A DNA stretch of 41,210 nucleotides from Oscillospiraceae bacterium (lineage in GTDB: Bacteria > Bacillota > Clostridia > Oscillospirales > Oscillospiraceae): NCBI GenBank assembly GCA_029012465.1, contig JAQXMD010000192.1, forward strand, positions 1-41,210, in the 5' to 3' direction. A program made the translations under genes and the position numbers. Positions 23,127 to 30,420 of the stretch are shown here, in pieces. Under the pieces are notes generated by a model that saw nothing but the letters and a program-made list of their open reading frames with translations, did not search any database and had not been told where the DNA came from. The first letter of the stretch is position 1, and each line of letters starts with the position of its first letter.

Positions 23127-24329
23127 ATGCTCACATCACTGGCACTGATCTTTCTGGTGGGATTGTCCATGGGCGCCATCAGCAAAAAGCTGAGACTGCC
23201 CCGGATCGTTGGAATGCTCCTGGGAGGCATTGTTCTGGGGCCCTATGTTTTGGATATCCTTGACCCGTCCATTCTGGGGATTTCCGCAGAGCTGCGTCGT
23301 ATGGCGCTGGTTATCATTCTCATTAAGGCCGGGTTGGCGCTGGATATTTCAGACCTCAAACGGGTGGGACGGCCAGCTGTCCTGATGGCGTTTCTGCCTG
23401 CGGTCTTTGAAATCATCGCATTTGTGCTCCTTGCCCCAACGGTGCTGGGCATAAACCGGGTGGAGGCTGCGGTCATCGGCGCGGTACTGGGAGCGGTCTC
23501 TCCTGCGGTGGTGGTGCCGAAAATGGTGCAGCTGATGGAAGATCGTTACGGAATCGAGAAGGGAATACCCCAGATGATCCTTGCGGGGGCTTCGCTGGAT
23601 GATGTGTTTGTGATCGTGCTGTTTACTTCCTTTGTGGGTATGGCCCAGGGGAACGCTGTGGATCTTATGTCCTTCCTGAATGTTCCGGTATCCATTGTAC
23701 TTGGCATTCTGACAGGCGCGCTGGTGGGCTTCCTTTTGGCGATGTTCTTTGAACTGTGTCACCGGCGGGGGAATACGATTCGGAACAGTACCAAGGTCAT
23801 TGTGATTCTGGGAACCGCATTTCTCCTTATGGCGTTGGAGGAAGTGCTGGAGGATTACGTTTCCCTTTCCGGGCTGCTGGCTGTGATGAGTATGGCCAGT
23901 GTGGTGCAGATGAAATGCGACAAAGCTGTGGTATCCCGCCTGTCTGAGAAATATGGAAAGCTGTGGATTGCCGCGGAGGTGATATTGTTTGTGCTGGTGG
24001 GGGCCGCGGTGGATATTCGCTATACGCTGGAAGCGGGACTCGGCGCGGCGGCAATGATTTTTTTGGGACTGGCGTTCCGTTCTCTTGGGGTGTGGCTCTG
24101 TATGCTGAGAACAAGCCTGAATTGGAAGGAACGGCTGTTCTGCGTTATCGCCTATTTGCCCAAGGCCACGGTACAGGCTGCCATTGGCGGCGTACCCCTG
24201 GCGCTGGGACTGCCCTGCGGAAGTATGGTGCTGTCAGTGGCTGTTCTGTCCATAATTATTACAGCGCCCCTTGGAGCTTTCGGTATGGAAGTGACCTATA
24301 AGAGACTTCTGGTGCATGAGGAATTCTGA
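23127..24329 (+). CDS. Cation:proton antiporter (CPA family) under a fluoride-type riboswitch
   Basis: The 400-residue membrane protein has about 12 helices typical of CPA/Na+-H+ exchangers. It opens with LTSLALIFLVGLSMGAISKKLRLPRIVG, seen here as a first helix and loop, then GMLLGGIVLGP. GASLDDVFVIVLF (about 165-177) carries the paired Asp of the ion-binding core, and IGAVLGAVSPAVVVPKM (about 113-129) is the unwound-helix region. ATG 23127 is chosen because GGAGG lies 9 nt before it and the upstream in-frame ATG at 23079 falls inside the riboswitch. Family members exchange Na+ or K+ for H+. The riboswitch suggests a role in fluoride stress, either by moving fluoride or by restoring pH and ion balance. 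No CrcB or CLC-F gene is adjacent. A remnant of a relative lies at 254-703. Confidence 0.87.
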   Translation: MLTSLALIFLVGLSMGAISKKLRLPRIVGMLLGGIVLGPYVLDILDPSILGISAELRRMALVIILIKAGLALDISDLKRVGRPAVLMAFLPAVFEIIAFVLLAPTVLGINRVEAAVIGAVLGAVSPAVVVPKMVQLMEDRYGIEKGIPQMILAGASLDDVFVIVLFTSFVGMAQGNAVDLMSFLNVPVSIVLGILTGALVGFLLAMFFELCHRRGNTIRNSTKVIVILGTAFLLMALEEVLEDYVSLSGLLAVMSMASVVQMKCDKAVVSRLSEKYGKLWIAAEVILFVLVGAAVDIRYTLEAGLGAAAMIFLGLAFRSLGVWLCMLRTSLNWKERLFCVIAYLPKATVQAAIGGVPLALGLPCGSMVLSVAVLSIIITAPLGAFGMEVTYKRLLVHEEF

Positions 24330-24334
24330 AGGCA

Positions 24335-24379
24335 AATGTGTGCGGAGCAGAATCCGATGTGTTTTGCTCCGCACACATT
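24335..24379. terminator. Terminator of the antiporter gene
   Basis: AATGTGTGCGGAGCA (24335-24349) and TGCTCCGCACACATT (24365-24379) form a perfect 15-bp stem. It starts 5 bp after the stop. The T-run after it is weak. Confidence 0.7.
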
Positions 24380-24412
24380 CTGTGCAGAAGCTGTGCGGAT
24401 GTATGATATGAC

Positions 24413-24441
24413 TTGCAGAAAACGGTGGAATCTGATATATT
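24413..24441 (+). promoter_or_regulatory. Promoter of the branching enzyme gene
   Basis: TTGCAG (24413-24418) and TATATT (24436-24441) are separated by 17 nt. The leader to the start codon is long, about 190 nt. The stretch 24330-24638 (309 bases) otherwise holds the upstream terminator and the palindromic repeat. Confidence 0.6.
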
Positions 24442-24518
24442 GAAAAAAGAAACGTTACGATTCTGTCGGCATAAATTTCACGCGAAAAAAGTACGGCAAT
24501 AGTCCGGAAAACTGGGAG

Positions 24519-24551
24519 ATTGCGACACCAGTGTGCGCACTGGTTCGCAAT
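24519..24551. repeat. REP-like palindrome in the leader of the branching enzyme gene
   Basis: ATTGCGA-C-ACCAGTG then TGCG then CACTGGT-TCGCAAT forms a 14-bp stem with one bulged C and a 4-nt loop. Flanks GGGAG and GACATG resemble a widespread class of short intergenic palindromes of the form GAGATTGCxAC...CGCAATGACA known to me from many Clostridia. The family match is from memory. Confidence 0.6.
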
Positions 24552-24638
24552 GACATGCGCTACTGAATAGTAACAAAGAATCATTGTATGAAACTGGTTC
24601 AAGGCGGCGAATACCGCCGCCGGAAAGCGAGGTATATG

Positions 24639-26642
24639 ATGGAAGATTGCTTGGAAGTCTTGCGGCTGAACCCGGAGCTGAAGCCTTACGCCGGAGATAT
24701 CCAAATGCGCCTGCGGCGCTTTTATGAGGAAAAGGAGAGACTTGCTCCCAGCGGAAAGCTTGCGGATTTCGCCAACGGCTATCTCTTCTACGGCATTCAT
24801 CGGACAGAAACCGGCTGGGTATACCGGGAATGGGCGCCCGGCGCGGAAAGCATGCATCTGGTGGGGGATTTCAACGGCTGGAATCCGGAGAGCCACCCCA
24901 TGGAGCCCATTGGAGACGGCAACTGGGAAATCCGGCTGGAGGGCAGGGATACCCTGAAACACCTTGATTATGTGAAGGTGGCTGTGACAGCCAATGGAAA
25001 AACGGAGCTTCGAATTCCGCTGTATGCTACCTATGTTGTTCAGGACCCCAATACCTACGCCTTCTGTTCCCGGATTTGGAGTCCTGAAGAACCGTTTTGC
25101 TGGACGGACGGGGCATTCTCCCGGAAGAAAAACAACCCGCCTCTGATCTATGAGGCCCATGTGGGCATGGCCACCGAGGAGGAACGGGTGGGAACCTACC
25201 GGGAGTTTACGGAAAACATGCTGCCCAGAATCAAGGCAGATGGCTACAATACCATTCAGCTGATGGCCATTATGGAGCATCCCTATTATGGCTCCTTCGG
25301 CTATCAGGTCAGCAACTTTTTTGCGGCATCCTCCCGGTTCGGCACACCTGATGATTTAAAGGCGCTTATCAACACCGCCCATCATATGGGCATTTCCGTG
25401 CTGCTGGATGTAGTGCATTCCCATGCGGTGAAGAATACGGCGGAGGGCATCAACCGGTTTGACGGAACAGACTGTCAGTTCTTCAAGGACGGTCCTGCCG
25501 GGGATCATCCCTCCTGGGATACAAAGGTTTTCGACTACGGAAAGGACGGGGTGAAGCATTTCCTTCTGTCCAATCTGAAGTTCTGGATGGAGGAATACCA
25601 CTTTGACGGATTCCGCTTTGACGGTGTCACCAGTATGCTGTATCAGAATCACGCACTGGGAACTGCCTTTACCGGCCCGGAGCAGTATTTTTCCATGAAT
25701 ACCGATGTGGATGCGGTTGCCTATCTACAGCTGGCGTCGGAGCTGGTTCATGAGCTGAAAACGGACGTGCTCTGCATTGCCGAGGACATGAGCGGTATGC
25801 CCGGCATGTGTCTGCCCATTGCCGATGGAGGCATCGGCTTCGACTACCGGCTCAACATGGGCCTGCCGGACTATTTCATCCGAATTGTAAAGGAATGCCC
25901 CATGGGACATTGGAGTATGGACAAGCTCTTTGGGGAACTGTGCCTCCGGCGGCCCAACGAACGTCGGATCGGCTATGTGGAAAGCCACGATCAGGCCCTT
26001 GTGGGCGATGTGACCCTGATGTTCCGGATGGCAGATCAGGAGATGTACTGGGGCATGCGGAAGGATCAGGACAATCTGGTGGTGGAGCATGCCATCTCCA
26101 TGAGCAAGCTCATTCGGCTGATTACCATTGCGGTGGGCAGCGAGGGGTATCTCAACTTCATGGGCAATGAGTTCGGCCATCCCGAGTGGATCGACTTCCC
26201 CAGAGAGGGCAACGGCTGGAGCTATCATCATGCCCGGCGGCTGTGGTCCTGCGGAGATGACAAGAATCTCCGGTATCAGTACCTTGGTACCTTCGACAAG
26301 TCCCTGTTGTCCTTTGTGAAGCGCACCCGGATGATGAATACTCCGGAGGTGCATCTGCTTCGGATTCATGAAACGGATCAGATCCTTGTGTTCGAGAAAA
26401 AGGGCTATATCTTCGCCATGAACTTCCATCCAAACAATTCCCAGACTGCGCTGTACATTCCCGCCAGAACACCGGGGAACTATCAAGTGGTGTTTTCCAC
26501 AGATGACCCGCGCTTTGGCGGCTATGGGAATGTGGATAAGAAGTATGTGTATCACACCGAAGCGCCGGAGCATGGAGGCGGATTCCCCATTTATCTGCCT
26601 GCCCTGACCGCAGTGGTGCTAAAGCGCATCAAGCAGAAGTAA
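24639..26642 (+). CDS. 1,4-alpha-glucan branching enzyme, eukaryote-like GH13_8 type
   Basis: The enzyme of about 667 residues moves alpha-1,4 glucan segments to alpha-1,6 positions in glycogen. It has an N-terminal CBM48 domain (REWAPGAESMHLVGDFNGWNP, here near residues 65-90), a GH13 barrel and a C-terminal beta domain. Catalytic motifs are FRFDGVTSMLY (nucleophile Asp), AEDMSGMPG (acid/base Glu) and VESHDQALVGD (transition-state His-Asp). The layout and the opening LRLNPELKPYAGDIQMR resemble plant and animal branching enzymes rather than E. coli GlgB. I prefer the ATG at 24639 (GCGAGG is 6 nt upstream; 24636 is also ATG); an ATG at 24588 lacks a ribosome site and would add 17 residues. No glgA, glgC or glgP gene is nearby. 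Confidence 0.9.
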   Translation: MEDCLEVLRLNPELKPYAGDIQMRLRRFYEEKERLAPSGKLADFANGYLFYGIHRTETGWVYREWAPGAESMHLVGDFNGWNPESHPMEPIGDGNWEIRLEGRDTLKHLDYVKVAVTANGKTELRIPLYATYVVQDPNTYAFCSRIWSPEEPFCWTDGAFSRKKNNPPLIYEAHVGMATEEERVGTYREFTENMLPRIKADGYNTIQLMAIMEHPYYGSFGYQVSNFFAASSRFGTPDDLKALINTAHHMGISVLLDVVHSHAVKNTAEGINRFDGTDCQFFKDGPAGDHPSWDTKVFDYGKDGVKHFLLSNLKFWMEEYHFDGFRFDGVTSMLYQNHALGTAFTGPEQYFSMNTDVDAVAYLQLASELVHELKTDVLCIAEDMSGMPGMCLPIADGGIGFDYRLNMGLPDYFIRIVKECPMGHWSMDKLFGELCLRRPNERRIGYVESHDQALVGDVTLMFRMADQEMYWGMRKDQDNLVVEHAISMSKLIRLITIAVGSEGYLNFMGNEFGHPEWIDFPREGNGWSYHHARRLWSCGDDKNLRYQYLGTFDKSLLSFVKRTRMMNTPEVHLLRIHETDQILVFEKKGYIFAMNFHPNNSQTALYIPARTPGNYQVVFSTDDPRFGGYGNVDKKYVYHTEAPEHGGGFPIYLPALTAVVLKRIKQK

Positions 26643-26654
26643 CATAATGCGATA

Positions 26655-26689
26655 ACAGCGGGAAATCCCAACTCTGGATTTCCCGCTGT
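26655..26689. terminator. Terminator between converging branching enzyme and MFS genes
   Basis: ACAGCGGGAAATCC (26655-26668) and GGATTTCCCGCTGT (26676-26689) form a perfect 14-bp stem with a CAACTCT loop. It sits between two converging genes and can serve both, though T-runs are short. Confidence 0.7.
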
Positions 26690-26705
26690 AGCTGTAATGA
26701 TGCTG

Positions 26706-27914
26706 TTAATTGGCTGTTTCAGGCTTTTTCAGCCGCTGGGCAATGGCCACCTGCATGAGAACCGATGCAGCCGCAATGTAGAATACCCATGCGGGGTCGA
26801 TCTTGGTCCACACAAGCCCCAGAATGGGAGATACCACAATGGCCATCACATGGTCCACGGATACGCCCATGGACAGGCTTACGGAAATATCCTCTGAATG
26901 GCCTCCCGCCAGCTCCTTGAGGAGCACGCTGTGAACGGTTTGGAATTGATCGGTCAGTCCGGTGAGCATATAGCCCACACAGGCCACCCAGAACCAGCCG
27001 CTGCCGACAAAATTGCCGCTATATAGCCCTCCTGCCAGGATGCCCTGAAGAACAAAGACCACAGCCATATAGGCGGCTTCCACTCTGAGGGATATGCGGA
27101 TGCCCTTCCGGTCAACAAACCGGCCGAATCTGGGGGCCACGAAGCTGCTGAGGAACTTTGTGGCGATCACCAGCAGGGCAATGGTGTCGGCGCCCTTTGC
27201 CAGCAGCTCAATGATGATCCAGGGGCCGAACACAATGCGGATGCGCTTCTGACAGCCAAAAGCAAAGGTGGTCAGATAGTAGGGGATATAGGCTTTCCGA
27301 ACCACGAAACGGCTGTTTTTGACTTTCTTTTTGGGCATTTCCCGTTTCAGCACCACAAGGAGCACAGCGGCTGTCAGGTTCAGACACAGCGCGATCACAA
27401 AGGGGATGATCACAGGCGCATTGAAGCTGAACCAGCCAAGCCGGAAGGTCACGAACACGATGGCACCGGCAATCATGGAAAAGAGACTGCTGTATCTCTT
27501 GAAATGTCCCAGAGAGCCGCCGTTCTTCCCGTTCTGGGCAAGGCTCAGGGAGATGGAGTCATTGACCGGCATAAACAGATGCTGACCCATGGAATAGGTG
27601 AACAGGAACAGAATCATGACACCATATTGGGGCTGCAAAAAGGCCATGACCAGCAGACCGATGCTCATCAGCAGCTGGGCCAGAATGCCCAGAGAGGCGT
27701 CCCCCAGGAAGCCCAGAAGGGCAAACAACACAACGCAGAGAATGCCGCCACTTTCTCTGGGCGTTTCCAGAAAGCCCCGCTGCTGGGCTGTGACGGCGAA
27801 TACGTCCTTAAAATAGTTGCTGAAAATCCCTCCGGAGAGACCCTCCGCAAGGGAGACGATGCTCACGATGACCGTGAACAGAATCATACATTTTTTACGC
27901 TTTTCCGCACTCAT
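26706..27914 (-). CDS. MFS transporter
   Basis: The 402-residue protein has about 12 hydrophobic segments in two halves of six, as in the major facilitator superfamily. The loop after helix 2 and the VDRKGIRISLR region, between helices 8 and 9, match the RxGRR-type MFS motif positions. The substrate cannot be told; the fold is that of drug or sugar-type permeases. I chose ATG 27914 because the promoter -10 lies only 17 bp upstream, which rules out the upstream in-frame TTG at 27947. Only a weak GGTGA precedes the ATG. Expression is from its own consensus-like promoter and the gene is monocistronic. Confidence 0.82.
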   Translation of the reverse strand: MSAEKRKKCMILFTVIVSIVSLAEGLSGGIFSNYFKDVFAVTAQQRGFLETPRESGGILCVVLFALLGFLGDASLGILAQLLMSIGLLVMAFLQPQYGVMILFLFTYSMGQHLFMPVNDSISLSLAQNGKNGGSLGHFKRYSSLFSMIAGAIVFVTFRLGWFSFNAPVIIPFVIALCLNLTAAVLLVVLKREMPKKKVKNSRFVVRKAYIPYYLTTFAFGCQKRIRIVFGPWIIIELLAKGADTIALLVIATKFLSSFVAPRFGRFVDRKGIRISLRVEAAYMAVVFVLQGILAGGLYSGNFVGSGWFWVACVGYMLTGLTDQFQTVHSVLLKELAGGHSEDISVSLSMGVSVDHVMAIVVSPILGLVWTKIDPAWVFYIAAASVLMQVAIAQRLKKPETAN

Positions 27915-27930
27915 TTTTATCACCGGGAGT

Positions 27931-27960
27931 ATTATAACCTTCCGCAATCGGAGATGTCAA
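27931..27960 (-). promoter_or_regulatory. Promoter of the MFS gene with a very short leader
   Basis: On the minus strand TTGACA (27955-27960) and TATAAT (27931-27936) are both perfect and separated by 18 nt. The expected transcript start lies only about 10 nt before the ATG. Confidence 0.8.
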
Positions 27961-27983
27961 GGGAACGTAAGATTTTGACGAAA

Positions 27984-28015
27984 AATCCCCCAAACCACGC
28001 AGGATTTGGGGGATT
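27984..28015 (-). terminator. Terminator of the second flavoenzyme gene
   Basis: AATCCCCCAAA (27984-27994) pairs with TTTGGGGGATT (28005-28015). The minus strand continues TTTCGTC. It lies 16 bp after the stop. Confidence 0.8.
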
Positions 28016-28031
28016 GACTTTTGCGATCAGA

Positions 28032-30176
28032 TCACAGCTGCATCACGGCTGCAAATGCGGTATTGGTGCAGTTGCGGATGCCATCTACATAGAAGCAGTC
28101 ACCGATGGTGACAAACTCTTTTGCAATACCCTGATAGGCGGAGGCGTCCACACTGGTTCTGCCGCCGGAGATCACCACATTGTCACAGGTGAGCCTGCGG
28201 ATTTCGTGAGGCAGTCTGGACTTGTCCACCTGGGGCATGGGCGGGGGACCGCCGGGACCACCAGAACCACCAGGGCCCCCCGGACCTTCGCCGCCCTTAT
28301 CATTTTCGGCTTCAAAGGCTGCGTGGGGATCGAAGGGTTCGGCTCTGGGCGGGAAGCCCTCAGGACGGGAATCGGGCATCACGGAGGGAGCCTCCTTGTG
28401 CTCCATCATCATGAACATCATGCCAAAATCGCCCTCGAACTTGGGAACATCCAGTGTCACATCCAGCGTCACGCTGGTGGGGGTGATCTCGGTGGTAACA
28501 GCGTTGTCGATATAGGAGAAATTCGGCTCATTTTCGTAGTCCAGCTCTGTCGCCCGCTTGGAATGGGGATCATCAAAGAGCATGGCATCTCCCCGTGTGA
28601 CCATGGTGGTCTTGTGACCGGCCTTGGCAAGATAAAGGGCCGCCTCACGGCCGGTGGCGCTGCCGCCGATGACCACTACGTTTTCACCCAGCTCCGATTC
28701 GTGGCCGAATACATCCTCCGCAAGCCAGACCTTCGGGTCCTCGGCGCCCTTTACGGGAATGCGATTGGCGGTGGAACCCATGGCGGCAAGGATCACGTCG
28801 TAGCCCCTGTTCCGGAGCAGCTCGGGAGTTGCCTCGGTTCCAAGATACACCGTCACATCAGATGCCTCCACCTGACGAATCAGCCAGTCCTTGTAGTCCT
28901 TGAGATTCCATTTGAAGCTCACATGGTCTGAAAATTTCAGCTGACCGCCCAGCTGATCGGACTTTTCATAAAGGGTTACGGTATGGCCCTGCTGGGAGGC
29001 AAAGAGGGCAGCGCGAAGCCCTGCGGGACCGCCGCCCAGAATGGCGACCTTCTTTTTGATGCCTGTGGGGGTAAACATCTGATCCAGCATGTGATGATAA
29101 CCCGCATAGGGATTTACGGCACAGAAGCTGCCGTGGCAGCCGTTGCAGAGCAGGCAGGGGATCAGATCCTCCCCTCTGCCGGCCTGAATCTTGTCAATAT
29201 AGTGCTCATCGGAAATAAAGGCTCTTGCCATGGAAACGCAGTCGGTTTTCCCTTCAGCGATGGCCTTTTCGATGACGTCAGGGTCCCGGAAGCCTCCCAC
29301 AGGAGAGAACAGACACTTGATGCCTTCCTTTTTGGCTGCGGCTGCAAATTGCAGGTTATAGGGGCTGAACTTGTCCAGATTGTGGCTGTTCACATGGGTG
29401 AAGGAGCCGTCCCAACCCCGAATCTGGAAGATGTCCACAAGACCCTCGCAGAGTTTACAGTATCTCAGCCAGTCCTCCAGGGTGTAGCCGCCCTCTTCAG
29501 TGGCGGAGATCTGACACTCGATCAGGAAATCCTGACCGCAGGCCTCCTTGATCCGGCGGAATACCTCCAAAGTCAGGGTGGCACGGGCCTCCATGGTGTG
29601 GCCTCCGTACTTGTCTGTACGCTTGTTGAACCAGGGACTCAGAGAGCAGGCCAGAATGCTGCCCCGGTAGGAGGCATAGATGGTCACGCCGTCAAAGCCC
29701 ATGTCCTTGTAGTAGACGCTGGCGTTGACAAAGTCCTGAATCATACCCTCCAGACGCTCCGGAGAGATTTCCGGCTTTTCAAACAGGTTCGCGGAATAGT
29801 CGCCGGTCATGGGAATGGCATTCCAGTCAGGGACGGCGGAAATCATCACATTCTGGGGTTCAATGGCCATCATGGAGGCGGTGGCCAGACTGCCGTGGGC
29901 ATGAACCCGTTTGACGATTTCTTCGTATTGCCGACGGGATTTGGGGTCGTCCATGTGGCAGGAGGCCATACGGCTGTAGTTGCCCTCGCAGTCAGGGAGA
30001 GCGCCCACGCCAATACAGACCAGCGCCGCGCCATTCCTGGCCAGGTGCTCATAGAAGGGACCGGACAGCTCCGGCTCCATGGCGTCGGAGGAAACACACT
30101 TAGAATTCAGAAGCCTGTTCTTCAGGGTGATGTTCCCGATGGTAATGGGAGAGAGCAAATGCTCATAACGATGCAT
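28032..30176 (-). CDS. Old Yellow Enzyme-type FAD/FMN/4Fe-4S oxidoreductase with Gly/Pro-rich insertion
   Basis: The 714-residue protein is a paralogue of the flavoenzyme at 1144-3162. It has the same order: an FMN barrel (about 1-335, with WFNKRTDKYGGHTMEAR), a cysteine cluster (CLLCNGC...C, about 342), and an NAD(P)/FAD module (AILGGGPAG and VVIGGSATGREAA). It differs by an insertion of about 70 residues (about 577-650) inside the C-terminal module. This insertion is rich in Met, Pro and acidic residues and ends in GPGGPGGSGGPGGPPP, and is probably disordered. The family reduces activated double bonds with NAD(P)H; the substrate is unknown. GAGG lies 6 nt before the ATG. Promoter and terminator are its own. 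It is divergent from the ABC exporter operon, which might share regulation. Confidence 0.86.
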   Translation of the reverse strand: MHRYEHLLSPITIGNITLKNRLLNSKCVSSDAMEPELSGPFYEHLARNGAALVCIGVGALPDCEGNYSRMASCHMDDPKSRRQYEEIVKRVHAHGSLATASMMAIEPQNVMISAVPDWNAIPMTGDYSANLFEKPEISPERLEGMIQDFVNASVYYKDMGFDGVTIYASYRGSILACSLSPWFNKRTDKYGGHTMEARATLTLEVFRRIKEACGQDFLIECQISATEEGGYTLEDWLRYCKLCEGLVDIFQIRGWDGSFTHVNSHNLDKFSPYNLQFAAAAKKEGIKCLFSPVGGFRDPDVIEKAIAEGKTDCVSMARAFISDEHYIDKIQAGRGEDLIPCLLCNGCHGSFCAVNPYAGYHHMLDQMFTPTGIKKKVAILGGGPAGLRAALFASQQGHTVTLYEKSDQLGGQLKFSDHVSFKWNLKDYKDWLIRQVEASDVTVYLGTEATPELLRNRGYDVILAAMGSTANRIPVKGAEDPKVWLAEDVFGHESELGENVVVIGGSATGREAALYLAKAGHKTTMVTRGDAMLFDDPHSKRATELDYENEPNFSYIDNAVTTEITPTSVTLDVTLDVPKFEGDFGMMFMMMEHKEAPSVMPDSRPEGFPPRAEPFDPHAAFEAENDKGGEGPGGPGGSGGPGGPPPMPQVDKSRLPHEIRRLTCDNVVISGGRTSVDASAYQGIAKEFVTIGDCFYVDGIRNCTNTAFAAVMQL

Positions 30177-30221
30177 ACGAATACCTCAATTCTCGGGGAA
30201 AACCCCGAATAAACTGCATTC

Positions 30222-30250
30222 AGTATAGCAGAAACATTAAGCATCCACAA
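30222..30250 (-). promoter_or_regulatory. Promoter of the second flavoenzyme gene
   Basis: On the minus strand TTGTGG (30245-30250) and TATACT (30222-30227) are separated by 17 nt. A small hairpin TCGGGG/CCCCGA (30193-30208) lies in the leader. Confidence 0.6.
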
Positions 30251-30336
30251 TGAGCAGATTTCCGTCTCATGTTGCAAATTATGGTCAAAGGGGGAAATAT
30301 TGTGGAACAGCTTTGGGAAAAGCGGATTTTTGGGGA

Positions 30337-30365
30337 TTGTTATTTATACGGAAATGTAGTATGAT
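30337..30365 (+). promoter_or_regulatory. Promoter of the heterodimeric ABC exporter operon
   Basis: TTGTTA (30337-30342) and TATGAT (30360-30365) are separated by 17 nt, about 55 bp before the ATG. It is divergent from the flavoenzyme promoter. Confidence 0.6.
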
Positions 30366-30420
30366 AAAAATTCATGAGATACTGTGTTAAGAATTGCGGA
30401 ATTGAAGGAGTATTGATCCA

